From CAVPUA01 sp963708805 (GTDB taxonomy: Bacteria > Actinomycetota > Actinomycetes > Mycobacteriales > Jatrophihabitantaceae), in the NCBI GenBank assembly GCA_963708805.1, contig CAVPUA010000003.1, positions 1,364,001 through 1,428,000 on the forward strand: a DNA stretch of 64,000 nt, written 5' to 3'. A program made the position numbers and the translations under genes. Each line of letters begins with the position of its first letter. The stretch's first letter is position 1. Below are positions 17,382-27,918 of this stretch, in pieces. The notes beneath the pieces were generated by a model, which saw nothing but the letters and a program-made list of their open reading frames with translations, was not told the origin of the DNA and ran no database searches.

Positions 17382-18766
17382 ATGAGCCGAGTCGTCGTGA
17401 TCACCGCGGACGTCATTGCCGAGCGGATGGCCGGACCCGGCCATCCGGGCCTTCAACATCGCCCTGGAGCTGGCCAGGCGACAATGACGTCGTGCTGGTG
17501 TCGACGACGACGCTGCACGATCGAATCCGACGTGATCAGCTGCGTGTCCGCGCGCGGGCCGTCGGCTGCGCGCGATCGTCGAGCCGCGCGGACGTGGTGA
17601 TCCTGCAGGGGTTCGTGAGCGACCAGAACCCGTGGTTGCTGCGCACCGACAAGGTGCTGGTCGCCGATCTCTACGACCCGATGCACCTGGAACAACTCGA
17701 GCAGCTGAGGACGCGGCCGCGACCAAGAGCGTCGCGATCTTCTGGATCTGACGGTGCGAGTGCTCAACGAGCAGATCGTGCGCGGCGACTTCTTCCTCTG
17801 TGCGACCGAGGTGCAGCGACAGTCTGTGGATCGGTCAGCTCGCGGCGCTTCGGGCGCATCAATCCCGATACCTACGACAGTGACGCGTCGCTTGTGCTCG
17901 CTGATCGCCGTCTGCCCGTTCGGGCTCGCCCGCGGCCGCCGGTCCGCGACGCGGCCGGCGATCCGCGGCGTCGTGCCTGGCATCGGCGCCGACGACAAGG
18001 TGATCTTGTGGGCCGGCGGTGTCTACAACTGGTTCGATCCGCTGACGCTGGTCGCGCGGTCGACCGGCTCAGCGCACGAGCACCCCGACGTCCGGCTGTT
18101 CTTCCTCGGCATGAAGCATCCCAACCCCGGGGTCCCCGAGATGAGCATGGCCTGACGAGACGCGCGACACTGGCGGACGCTCTCGGCCTGACCGGCAAGC
18201 ACGTCTTCTTCAACGACGGCTGGGTCGGGTACGACGACCGTCAGAACTACCTGCTCGACGCCGACGTCGGCGTCAGCACGCACTCGCAGCACGTCGAGAC
18301 GACGTACTCGTTCCGGACCCGGATCCTCGACTACCTGTGGGCGGGCCTGCCGGTGGTGGCGACCGAGGGCGACACGTTCGCGGCCCTCATGACCGCACGA
18401 GGGTTTCGGTGATCGCCGTTGCCGAGAACGACGTCGACGCGCCTGGCCATCGGCGCTCGAGGTGGTGCTTTTCGACGACGAGCTTCGCGCGGCGATGCGA
18501 CTGAACGCCGCATCGCGCCGCCGAGCAATTCGAATGGTCGACGGTCCTCGCTCCGCTGCGCGAGTTCTGCCGTCAGCCGCACGCGGGCCGGCGACGCGCT
18601 CGGCGATCAGCGACGAATCGTGCGCCACCCGGTCAGCGCGCGAACCCTGACCGCGCGACGCCTTCTGCGAGCCCGGACCATGATCGCCGAAGGCCGCACG
18701 AAGGAGTTGGTGCGCCGCGGGTGGAGCCTGGTGTCGCGACGGATACGCAGGTCTTATAGTCACTGA
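17382..18766 (+). CDS. GT4-type glycosyltransferase (heavily frame-broken)
   Basis: Retaining GT-B glycosyltransferase, about 460 residues when frames are joined. It begins MSRVVVITADVIAERMAGP, then ADVVILQGFVSDQNPWLL, VLVADLYDPMHLEQLEQL, RGDFFLCATEVQRQ, DDKVILWAGGVYNWFDPLTL, LFFLGMKHPNPGVPEM, and the nucleotide-sugar region ILDYLWAGLPVVATEGDTF. Many single-base indels break it. The same blocks recur almost unchanged in the C-terminal half of the fusion at 21982-24600, so the two are paralogs. ATG 17382 lies six bases after the rmlD stop. The acceptor and sugar cannot be told; rhamnose is a candidate from the neighbours. The end reads ELVRRGWSLVSRRIRRSYSH. Confidence 0.75.
18755..18760 (+). 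promoter_or_regulatory. Candidate -10 box (TATAGT) before the methyltransferase
   Basis: TATAGT overlaps the very end of the preceding glycosyltransferase gene and stands out in this G+C-rich context. No convincing -35 is seen at the usual spacing, so an extended or weak promoter is possible. Confidence 0.35.
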
Positions 18767-18805
18767 ACTCGCTGCCACGAAGCGACTTCGAGCCAGGGGA
18801 TGGAA

Positions 18806-19758
18806 ATGCCGCTGTCAAAATATGACATCCAACTCGATTTGGAGTCTGCCCCAGGCACCAGTCACGCATTTCTCGTTGAGCTGGTCGGCGCCAACAAGCG
18901 GGTGCTCGACATCGGATGCGACACGGGGTATCTCGGCCAGGCGCTGAACGCGCTCGGCAACGTCACCTCCGGCTTCGAGGTGAATCCGGTGACCGCCGAA
19001 GCCGCCCGCCTGCACCTCGACCGCGTCGAGGTCGGCGATCTGGAGAACGTCGATCTGGCCGAGGTGTTCGGCGGCGCCCAGTTCGAGGTCGTGGTCTTCG
19101 GTGACGTGCTGGAACATCTGCGAGACCCGCTGCCCGTATTGCGCCAGGCGCGCCGCCTCCTGACACCCGGCGGAAGCGTCTTGATCTCGACGCCGAACGT
19201 CGCGCACGGCGACGTTCGGCTGGCCCTGCTGTCGAGGGGCGTTTCGAGCTACACCAAGACCGGTATTCTGGATGAGACGCACACGCGGTTCTTCACGCAG
19301 GACTCGTTGGCCACGTTTGTGGCGGAAGCCGGCTTCGTGATCGCCGATCTGCGACGAACGCATGCGCCGTTGTTCGCGACCGAGGTCGGCGTTCGCGAGG
19401 AGGACTTCGACCCGGCGGTCGTCGCGGCCCTGCGCGCCGATCCCGAGGCCACGACATATCAGTTCGTGGTGCGGGTGGTTCCCGACGACGCGACGGCCCT
19501 GGAGTCGGAGCAGGCGCTGCGCCTCGACGACCTGAGCCAGCAACTCGCCGCGGCTCACGCGTTGGTCGACGTTACGGCCGGGCAGCGAAACGGGCTGGCC
19601 GAACGGGTGGACGAGCTCACCGCGGCGCTGGCCGAGCGCGGAGCGTCACAGTGGGAGAGCTGTCGGAGGATCTGGCCGCCGCCCGAGCGCTCGTGAGGCA
19701 ATACGAGTCGAGCCGCGCGTATCGCCTGTACCGGCGCGCCCGGGGGGCGCTCGGCTGA
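18806..19758 (+). CDS. SAM-dependent methyltransferase with C-terminal coiled coil (frame broken near 19645)
   Basis: Class I methyltransferase, about 317 residues. Motif I is VLDIGCDTGYLGQALNALG, acidic residues follow in VTSGFEVNPVTAEAARLH, and the post-motif VVFGDVLEHLRDPLPVLRQA and LLTPGGSVLISTPNVAHGDV are typical. The C-terminal part (LRLDDLSQQLAAAHALVD...) is a predicted coiled coil that continues after a frame break as GELSEDLAAARALVRQYESS. ATG 18806 is preferred over ATG 18800 because AGGGG lies closer to the ideal distance. A TATAGT -10 at 18755-18760 may supply its own promoter. Likely methylates a glycan or nucleotide sugar of the surface polysaccharide. Confidence 0.8.
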
Positions 19759-19866
19759 GGACGCGGGTCTCGCGTCCCGGTCAACCCGCCGCCGGACGGT
19801 AGGATCGCCAATCGTGACATCTACGCGGGTATCGACTCTGACGCGCCTGGGGCAGGCGGCTAGCCG

Positions 19867-20689
19867 GTGAGTGCGTGGTCAGAGCTTCGCGACTCGCGGG
19901 AGCTTCTCGTCAATCTCACGCTGCGTGAGATCCGGGGTAAGTACAAGCGAACCGCGCTGGGCCAGGTCTGGTCGTTGCTGAATCCCGCGGCGCTGATGGC
20001 CACCTACTCGCTGGTCTTCGGATTCTTTCTGGTCAGCGCGTCGGTCCGGGCGATCCGTCGGGGCTGGACGTGTTCGCGATCTGGCTGTCGGCCGGGTTGC
20101 TGCCCTGGCTCTTCTTCAGCAACGTCCTCACCGGCGCGATGGCGTCGCTGGTCGGCAACGCCAATCTGATCCTGAAGGTCTACTTCCCGCGCGAGACGCT
20201 GGTCGATCTCGAACGCCTTGTCGTGGCTGTACACGCACGTCGATCGAGATGAGCGTGCTGGTCGTGGCGATGCTGCTCTTCGGCGGGAACCCGCTGCTCT
20301 ACCTGCCCGCGACCGTGTTCTTCATGCTCATGCTCGGCATGCTTCGCGCTCGGCCTCGGCTTCATGCTGGCCGATCGCGAACGTGTACTTCCGCGACACC
20401 CAGCACTTCGTCGCGATCGCCCTGCAGCTGCTGGTTCTACCTCACGCCGATCGTCTATCCGCCCAGCGTCGTCGAGCGGTATCAGCCAGCCACCACGCGA
20501 CGCTCGTCTTCATCTACCGCTTGAATCCGCTGGAGCGCTTCTGCGAGATCTTCCGCAACACGCTCTACGACGACCGCTGGCCCAGTCTGATCAACAGCGT
20601 CTACGTGACGGTCGTCTCGCTCGTCGTGCTGGTCGCTCGGCCACGCCGTGTTCAGCCGGTTCGCCGGCCAGCTGGCCGAGGAGCTCTGA
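19867..20689 (+). CDS. wzm: ABC-2 polysaccharide export permease (Wzm) (frame broken)
   Basis: Membrane subunit of an ABC exporter for a lipid-linked polysaccharide, about 273 residues and six helices. It begins SAWSELRDSRELLVNLTLRE then IRGKYKRTALGQVWSLLNPA, the hallmark of the Wzm/TagG family. Helical segments follow: VFAIWLSAGLLPWLFFSNVL, SVLVVAMLLFGGNPLLYLPA, and the end LNPLERFCEIFRNTLYDDRW. Inserted bases near 20046, 20213, 20348, 20433 and 20640 break the frame. GTG start overlaps the TGA of an 18-codon reading frame (19813-19869, VTSTRVSTLTRLGQAASR) that could be the true N-terminus after a lost frame or a leader peptide. wzt follows after five bases. Confidence 0.8.
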
Positions 20690-20694
20690 GCGCG

Positions 20695-21985
20695 ATGGCC
20701 GACTCCGCGATCCAGGTCGACGACGTGTCGAAGCGCTTCCGCATGTACAAGGAGCGCAACCAGTCCCTCAAGGCGGCGCTGATGCGCGGCGACGCGCCAG
20801 CTTCGACGAGTTCTGGGCGCTGCGGCGACGTCAGCTTCGACATTCCGCGCGGCACGTACGTTCGGCCTGATCGGCGAGAACGGATCCGGCAAGTCGACGC
20901 TGCTGAAGTGCATCGCCAAGATCCTGCGTCCCGGACACCGGCTCGGTCGTCGATCGACGGCTCGATGGCTGCCCTGCTCGAACTCGGCTCGGGATTCCAC
21001 CCCGAGCTCTCCGGTCGCGAGAACATCTACCTCAACGGCTCGATCCTGGGCCTGCGCAAGACCGAGATCGACGCCAAGCTCGACGACATCATCGACTTCG
21101 CCGGCGTTCGGCCAGTTCATCGACCAGCCGGTGAAGAACTACTCGTCCGGGATGTACGTCCGGCTCGGGTTCTCGGTCGCGATCAACGTCGACCCCGACA
21201 TCCTGCTGGTCGACGAGGTGCTGGCCGTCGGCGACGCGAACTTCCAGGACAAGTGCATGGAGAAGTTCGCCGACTTCCGCCGCGCCGGGCAAGACCGTCG
21301 TGCTGGTCAGCCACGCGATGGGCTCGATGCGCACGATGTGCGATCGAGGTGGCCTGGCTCGAGCACGGTGAACTGCAGGCGTCGGGTGATGCCAGCGACA
21401 TCGTCGACTCCTACGTCGACGGAACCCACGAGCACGCCGTGATCGAGATGGCTGACGGCTCCACGCAGTGGGGTAGCGGTGAGGCCCGCGCTGACCAAGG
21501 TCGAGATTGCTCGACGCGCAACGGTCGGCCGGCCACGCAGCGTTCGCACCGGCGACGAGCTCACCTTCCGGCTGCACTACGACGCGACGAAGCGGATCGA
21601 GCGGCCGGTCTTCGGCCTCGCGCTCGAGACCATCGCCGGCGTCTGGGCCTGGGCCCACCACAGCCGCGACGGCGGGTTCGTTCGCAGACCGAGATCGAGG
21701 GCGCCGGGACGGTCGACCTGCACATTCCCGCGCTGAAGCTGCAGGCCGGCACCTTCGACCTGCACGCGTCGATCGTCGACTACACGACCACCCACACCTT
21801 CGACTTCCGAAACGGCGTGATCCGCTTCGACGTGCTCTCGGCCAGCCCGCACGAGTCCGGCGGCATCGCGGCCCTGGGCGGCAAGTGGTCCGACCCTGAT
21901 CAGCCGCCGCCGATGACCGTTGGCGGGCTCCGACGCTCGCGCCGAGGTGCCTGAAATCGATCCAGTCGCGGAGGCCGGCACATGA
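20695..21985 (+). CDS. wzt: ABC polysaccharide export ATPase with C-terminal sugar-binding domain (Wzt) (frame broken)
   Basis: ATPase of the exporter, about 429 residues. Walker A is LIGENGSGKSTLLKCIAK once an inserted T is removed, the ABC signature is NYSSGMYVRLGFSVAI, and Walker B is DILLVDEVLAVGD. The H-loop is VVLVSHAMGSM. Beyond residue ~250 a beta-rich C-terminal domain (LTFRLHYDATKRIERPVFGL, GTVDLHIPALKLQAGTFDLH) matches Wzt C-terminal domains that recognise the finished end of the glycan. As written the frame stops at 21954, but removing one T near 21921 gives VAGSDARAEVPEIDPVAEAG and a TGA overlapping the next ATG, which I prefer. Many single-base insertions. Confidence 0.85.
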
Positions 21986-24600
21986 CAACCAGAGCGAGCA
22001 CGGTAGTCGAGAGCGCGCCGGTCCCAGGTCTCGTGTCCGTCGTCATCGTCAACTACCGCGGCGCCGACGACACATCACGTGCATCGCCGGCCTGGGCAGC
22101 CTGCGACTGGCCCGCCGAGCTGACTCGAGATCGTCGTCGTCGACAACGCCTCGGGCGACGACAGCGTCGAGTCGATCCGGCGCGGCCCGTCCCGACGTCA
22201 CGATCGATCGAGTCGCAGGTCAACACCGGCTTCGCCGGCGGCTGCAACCTCGGCGTCGCGCACGTCGTCCGGCGAGTACGTCGCGCTCATCAACAGCGAC
22301 GCCCGACCGGACGAGAACTGGCTGCAGCGCCGCGGTCGCCGAGCTCAGCGCCGACGCCGACGTCGGCGCCGTGGCCAGCAAGGTCCTCGACTGGGACGGC
22401 GAGCGGATCGACTACGTCGGCGGGATCGATCAACTTCGTCGGCCAGGGCTACAAGCCCGAGGTCGGCCAGCTCGACGACGGCCAGTGGCGAGCAGCCCCG
22501 CGACGTGCTGTTCTTCACCGGGTCGGCCGCGGTCATCCGGCGCGAGTGTTCCGACGAGCTCGGCGGCTTCGACGAGCGCTTCTTCATGTTCTTCGAGGAC
22601 GTCGACTTCGGCTGGCGGATGAACCTGGCCGGCCACCGGGTGCGCTACGCGCCGGCCTCGCTCGTCTACCACAAGCACCACGCCGCGATCGCGCAAGTTC
22701 GGCAACTACCGCGAGCAGTACCTGCTCGCCCGCAACAGCCTGCTGACCATCTACAAGAACTTCGACGACGAGATGCTGGCCAAGGTTCTGGCGCCGGCGC
22801 TGCTGCTGTCGGTCCGCAACGGCATCCTCATCGGCGGGGCCGACCCGACGCCGCTCGACCTGCAGCGCAACGCCCGGGCGGTGACGACGGAGCCACCATC
22901 GAGGTCCGCAAGGAGGCGCTGACCGGCGCCTACGCCGTCGACTACTTCGCCGCGCACCTGGGCGAGCTGGCCGGCGCAGCGGGCCAGATCCAGGCGACCG
23001 CGAAAGTCGGCGCGACGTCGTCGATCGCGTCGCTGTTCGGCGACCTGCTGCGTCCCACGAGCATGGTTCCCGGATACCAGCGAAGCGTGGCGGACGCCGT
23101 CGCAGGCCTTCGGGCTGGCCGACGCTGCTCATCCGGCCGCACCGGGTCGTCGTCATCACCGGCGACACGCTGTCGGCCCGCATGGCCGGGCCGGCCATCC
23201 GCGCGTTCCACATCGCCGAGGAGCTGGCCGACGGAGCACGACGTCCGCCTGGTCTCGACGACGACGTGTTCGATCTGACCGACCCGGCCTTCGAGTGCCT
23301 GTTCGCCGACGACGAGGCGCTGCGCGACATCGTCGACTGGGCCGATGTCGTCATCTTCCAGGGCTTCGTGATGTTCCACGCGCCGTGGATCGCCGACACC
23401 AACAAGATCATCGTCGTCGACATCTACGACCCGATGCATCTCGAGCAGCTGGAACAGCTGCGCGGCCGATGGAGCTCGCGCACCGCGACGTCGATCAACG
23501 CGGCGACCGACCGGCGTCCTCAACGACCAGCTGCGAGCGCGGCGACTTCTTCCTCTGCGCGAGCGAGCGAGCAACGACACTTCTGGCTCGGGCAGCTCGC
23601 CGCGGCTGGGCCGGCTCAATCCCGGTCAACTACGACCGCGACTCGTCGCATGCGCTCGCTGCTGGACGTCGCGCCGTTCGGCCTGCAGAGCGCGGCCCCG
23701 ATGCGCACGCGGCAGGCGATCAAGGGCGTCGTGCCCGGCATCTCGGAGCCGACGACAAGGTGATCCTCTGGGGCGGCGGCGTCTACAACTGGTTCGACCC
23801 GCTGACGCTGATCAGGGCGGTCGACGAGCTGCGGCGCGATCACGCCGAACGTCCGGCTGTTCTTCCTCGGGATGAAGCACCCCAACCCCGACGTGCCCGA
23901 GATGCGGATGGCCTGGGACGCGCGCGCAGCTGTCGGATCGGCTCGGGCTGACCGACAAGTTCGTGTTCTTCAACGAGGAGTGGGTCGACTACGACGACCG
24001 GCAGAACTACCTGCTCGACGCCGACGTCGGCGTGAGCACCCACTTCGAGCACGTCGAGACGACGTTCTCGTTCCGCACGCGGATCCTCGACTACATGTGG
24101 GCCGGGCTGCCGATCGTGGCGACCGACGGCGACGCCTTCGGCCGCCTGATCAAAGCCGAGGGCATGGGCGTCGGCGTCGCCGGAGCGCGACGTGAAGGCG
24201 CTGGCCGACGGGCTCGAACGGGTGCTCTACGACGAGAGTTCGCCGCCGAATGCCGGGCCAACATCGTCCGGGTTCGGACGCAGTTCATGTGGGACCGGGC
24301 GCTGGCGCCGCTGATCGAGTTCTGCCGCCGGCCGATCCGCGCCGGCGACGCGCCGTCCGGTCCGAGTCGCCTCGAAGCGCGCGCCCCGCGCCCGATAGCC
24401 CGATCGTCGCTCCGGACAGCGTCGTCGGCCGAAACCTTCGGTACGCGCGCATCCACTATGAACGCGAAGGCGTCGGTGGGGTGCTGCGATCGGGCAAGGC
24501 CAAGCTGATCCGGCTCCGCGATCAGCGACGTCTGAGGGCGTCGCGGCTCGCTACGATGGCCGGATGGCTCTCCGCGGTGATCATCCGCGCGGCTGGGTGA
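21982..24600 (+). CDS. Apparent bifunctional GT2-GT4 glycosyltransferase (heavily frame-broken)
   Basis: About 870 residues once frames are joined. N-terminal half is GT2: VSVVIVNYRGADD, VNTGFAGGCNLGVAH, and the D-x-D-like region ALINSDARPDENWLQ, with FFTGSAAVIRRECSDELGG and FFMFFEDVDFGWRMNLAGH (acid base ED). After a linker (FGDLLRPTSMVPGYQRS) the GT4 half begins RPHRVVVITGDTLSARMAGP with no start codon and no stop between them. It contains WADVVIFQGFVMFHAPWI, DKVILWGGGVYNWFDPLTLI, and ILDYMWAGLPIVATDGDAF. The GT4 half is a close paralog of the gene at 17382. If real, one protein would add two sugars in sequence. ATG overlaps the wzt stop. It ends at 24600 with SRLATMAGWLSAVIIRAAG. Confidence 0.75.
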
Positions 24601-24624
24601 GCCGATGCTGAAGAGGGACGTGTC

Positions 24625-25607
24625 TTGTTGAGCACCGGGGGTACCGACGCCGCCGCTGACGCCGGGTTGAGTGGCCCCTCCGCGCCGGATCCGGATCAGG
24701 CGCCGAATCGTTCCGACACGCTCGACGTCACCGTCGTGCTGCCCTGCTACAACGAGCAGGACCACGTGCTGGCCGAGATCGAGCGCATCTCACGGCGCCA
24801 TGGACGCCAGCGGCTTCAGCTACGAGCTGATGGCGATCGACGACAAGTCGACCGACAACACGCTGGCCGTGTTGCGGGCGGCCCAGCCGCAGTACCCGCG
24901 CATGCGGCTGATCGCGTTTCGCCGCAACGGCGGATCGGGCACCGCCCGGCGGATCGGCACCACCGACGCCTACGGCCGGATCGTGGTGTGGACCGATGCC
25001 GACATGACCTACCCGAACGAGCGCATTCCCGAGTTCGTGCAGTACCTGCTCGACCATCCCGACATCGACCAGGTCGTCGGCGCCCGCACGAGCGAGCAGG
25101 GGACGCACAAGTACCTTCGCGTCCCGGCGAAGTGGGTCATCCGCAAGATCGCCGAGTCGCTGTCGTCGACGTCGATCCCGGACCTCAACTCGGGCCTGCG
25201 GGCGTTCCGGCGCGAGGTGTCATTGCCCTATCTGCGCCTGCTGCCGCCCGGCTTCTCGTGCGTCACGACGATCACGCTGTCGTTCCTGTCGAACCAGCAC
25301 GGCGTCGACTACCTGCCGATCGACTACGCGCAGCGGGCCGGCGTCGAGCAAGTTCCACTTCTTCCGCGACGCCTACCGCTACATCCTGCAGGTGCTACGG
25401 ATGATCATGTACTTCAACCCGATCAAGGTGTTGATGCCGCTGGCGCTGTGGATCTTCGGCATCGGCGTCGTCAAGGGCATCGTCGACCTGGCGCGGTACC
25501 ACCTGCGGATCACGACCAACTCGGTCCTGCTGATCTTGACCGGGTTGATCATCGGGTCGATCGCGCTGCTCGCCGACCTCATCGTCCGATCGCGTGCCGA
25601 GATCTAG
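24625..25607 (+). CDS. GT2 glycosyltransferase, dolichyl/polyprenyl-phosphate sugar synthase-like (frame broken)
   Basis: About 327 residues. GT2 core LDVTVVLPCYNEQDHVLAEI, then YELMAIDDKSTDNTLAVLRA, FRRNGGSGTARRIG, and the metal-binding VVWTDADMTYPNERIPEF. Product-side motif IPDLNSGLRAFRREVSLPYL is typical of DPM1/GtrB enzymes, which charge polyprenyl phosphate with a sugar. Two or three C-terminal membrane helices follow (VLMPLALWIFGIGVVKGIVD and SVLLILTGLIIGSIALLADL). Frame breaks near 24798 and 25348. Start is a TTG at 24625 or 24628 after an AGAGGGA. It overlaps the next gene by 14 bases. Confidence 0.82.
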
Positions 25608-26712
25608 CGGCTGGATGCTGCGGGCGGCCGGCGTGCTGCTGGTCAGCCGCCTGCTGTCGCTGGGCGGATTCGCCTACGCCGAGCACCGAGCCGGCGTGCG
25701 GGTCTCGTTCTCGACGATGCTCCAGCGCTGGGACGGGTGGTGGTACGTCCACCTCGCCCGCTCGGGCTACCCGTCGACGCTGACGATCCCGGGGCACCCG
25801 ACGTACGGCCCGTGGGGCTTCTTCCCGACCTGGCCCTGGACGATCCGGCTCACCCACGACGTGCTGCGCGTGGGCTATCCGCTGGCGGCAGGGATCGCGG
25901 TCACCGCCTACGCGCTCGCGTTCGTGCTCGTGGCTCGGGTCTACGCCGCCCGGCTGGTGGGGGCGGCCGGGGCGGACGCGGCCGTCGTGCTCTTGTGCGT
26001 GTTCCCGGGCGCGCTCGCGTTCAGCCTGGCCTACACCGAGGCCGGATTCCTGTTCTGGACGACGCTGGCACTGCTCGCCCTGGACCGGGGTCGCTACGGG
26101 CCGGCGGCCGTCGCGGTGTTCATGGCCTGCGCCACCCGATCGACCGGTGTCGCGGTGATCGCTGCCGCGCTGGTCGTGCTGGTCCCGGCCCTGCGGCGGC
26201 GGGACTGGTCGTCGTTGGCGCCGCCGGCCGCGGGCGCCGTCGCGTTCGCGTTGATGGCCTGGTTCGCGCACGCCCGAACGGGTGACGCCGGCATCTGGTT
26301 CAAGGCCGAGAAGCAGTGGGACCAGCACCTCGACTGGGGGCGCGGGATCTGGACCGGCTTCACCCGCACGATCCCGAACTCCGGCGGCCCGACCACACCG
26401 CGTGGACGGTCGAGTTGACGATGGCGATCGTGCTGCTGTTGCTGGTGATCGTCGCGCTTCCGCGCTGCGGGTGCTGCCCTTGACGGCGTGGGCGTACCTG
26501 GCCGTCACCGCGTTCGCGATCTTCGCCTACAGCAACGTCGGCCCACGACCCCGACTGGTGCTGGCGCTGCTTCCCGATCTTGATCGTCGCGGCGGCCGAG
26601 CTGCAGCGACGGGGACGCGTCTGGTTCGGCGCCAGCGTCGTCGTGCTGTCGGCCCTGACGGTCGTCGATCGCGTACGCCACCATGTACCCGCCGTTGCAC
26701 GTGACCGCGTGA
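25594..26712 (+). CDS. PIG-V-like GT-C mannosyltransferase (frame broken)
   Basis: Multi-pass membrane protein of about 372 residues. The first loop carries the GT-C acidic motif QRWDGWWYVHLARSGYP, followed by GPWGFFPTWPWTIRL, as in PIG-V/GT76-type mannosyltransferases that use polyprenyl-phosphate mannose. Helices include AVVLLCVFPGALAFSLAYTE and AVAVFMACATRSTGVAVIAA. Frame breaks near 26390 and 26460. GTG start at 25594 overlaps the previous gene's end. It would use the lipid-linked sugar made by that upstream GT2 enzyme. The end reads ATMYPPLHVTA, with the TGA at 26710-26712 overlapping the next ATG. Confidence 0.75.
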
Positions 26713-27918
26713 TGGGCGGGCGCGTGCTGTTCGTGACGAGCAACTACCCGCGATGGGCCGGCGACACGACCACGCCGTTCGTCCGCGATCTCGCCGTCGA
26801 TCTCGGCGAGCGGGGCTGGACGGTGACCGTGCTCGCCCCGCACTTTCCGGGCGCGGCTCGCGACGAGGTGCTCGACGGCATCGACGTGCACCGCTTCCGG
26901 TACCTGCTGCCGGAATCGGCCCAGACCGTCTGCTACGGCGGCGGCGCGCTCGTCAATCTGGCCGGATCGAAGGCGACCGCTGGCCAAGGTGCCGGCCCTG
27001 GTCGGCGGCGCGAGTGGTGGGCGACCGCCGCGCCGGCTGCGGAGCGCGCTTCGACGTCGTCCACGCGCACTGGGTGCTGCCGCAGGGCTTCGTCGCAACG
27101 ACCGTCCCGGCTCGGGGAGCGGCCACGGGTGATCACCGCGCACGGCGGTGACGTCTTCGGTCTGCGCGGCGGGATCGTCGATCGCTTCTCGCGCCAGGCG
27201 TTGCGAGCGGGCCGACGCGGTGACGGTGAACAGCGCGGCGACCGAACAGGCGCTGCGCACCGATCACGGCCGGGGCCGCGGTCACGCGGATCCCGATCGG
27301 TGTGGACGTCGGCGCCGACCCCCGACGCGACCGCCGTGGCCCGTCACCGCTCCGCGGGCGGTCCGTTGCTGGTCTACGTCGGGCGCGTCGTACGCCGACA
27401 AGGGCGTGGACGATCTGCTCGACGCCGTCGGCGCTGCTGCCCGGCGTCCGCGCGGCGGTGGTGCGGCACCGGCCAGCACCTCGACACGCTGCGGCGGCGG
27501 GCCGTCGAGCTGGGCGTCGCGGACCGGGTCGAGTTCGCGGGCTGGGCCGACCCGGCGGACGTCCCGTCCTGGCTGGCCGCGGCCGACGTCGTCGTGGCCC
27601 CGAGCCGGATCGGGCGCGGACGGCTGGCAGGAGGGCCAGGGGCTGTCGATCATCGAGGCGATGGCGCAGGGGCGGCCGGTCGTCGCCACGGCCACCGGCG
27701 GCATCCCGGAGACGATCGAGGACGGCGTGTCCGGGGTGCTCGTCGCGCCCCAGGACCCATCGGCCCTGGCCGCGCGCGATCAGCCGGACTGCTGAGCGAT
27801 CCGAGCCGGGCGGCGGCGATCGGCGAGCAGGCCCGAGTCCGGGTGCGGCAGGAGTTCTCGAGGACGGCGTCGGCTGATCGCTTCGCCGAGTTGTACGAAC
27901 GGGTGCGTCAGCCGATGA
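26712..27918 (+). CDS. GT4 glycosyltransferase (frame broken)
   Basis: GT-B fold retaining transferase, about 401 residues. N-terminal VLFVTSNYPRWAGDTTTPFV, then FDVVHAHWVLPQGFVATTVP, VITAHGGDVFGLRGG, ADAVTVNSAATEQALR. The donor domain has GPLLVYVGRVV, ADVVVAPSRIGADGWQEGQG, LSIIEAMAQGRPVVATATGG with the EX7E-type Glu, and IPETIEDGVSGVLVAPQDPS. Several inserted bases (near 26985, 27200, 27390, 27460, 27775). The end is inferred to be the TGA at 27916-27918 overlapping the next ATG; the frame as written remains open. Confidence 0.78.
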
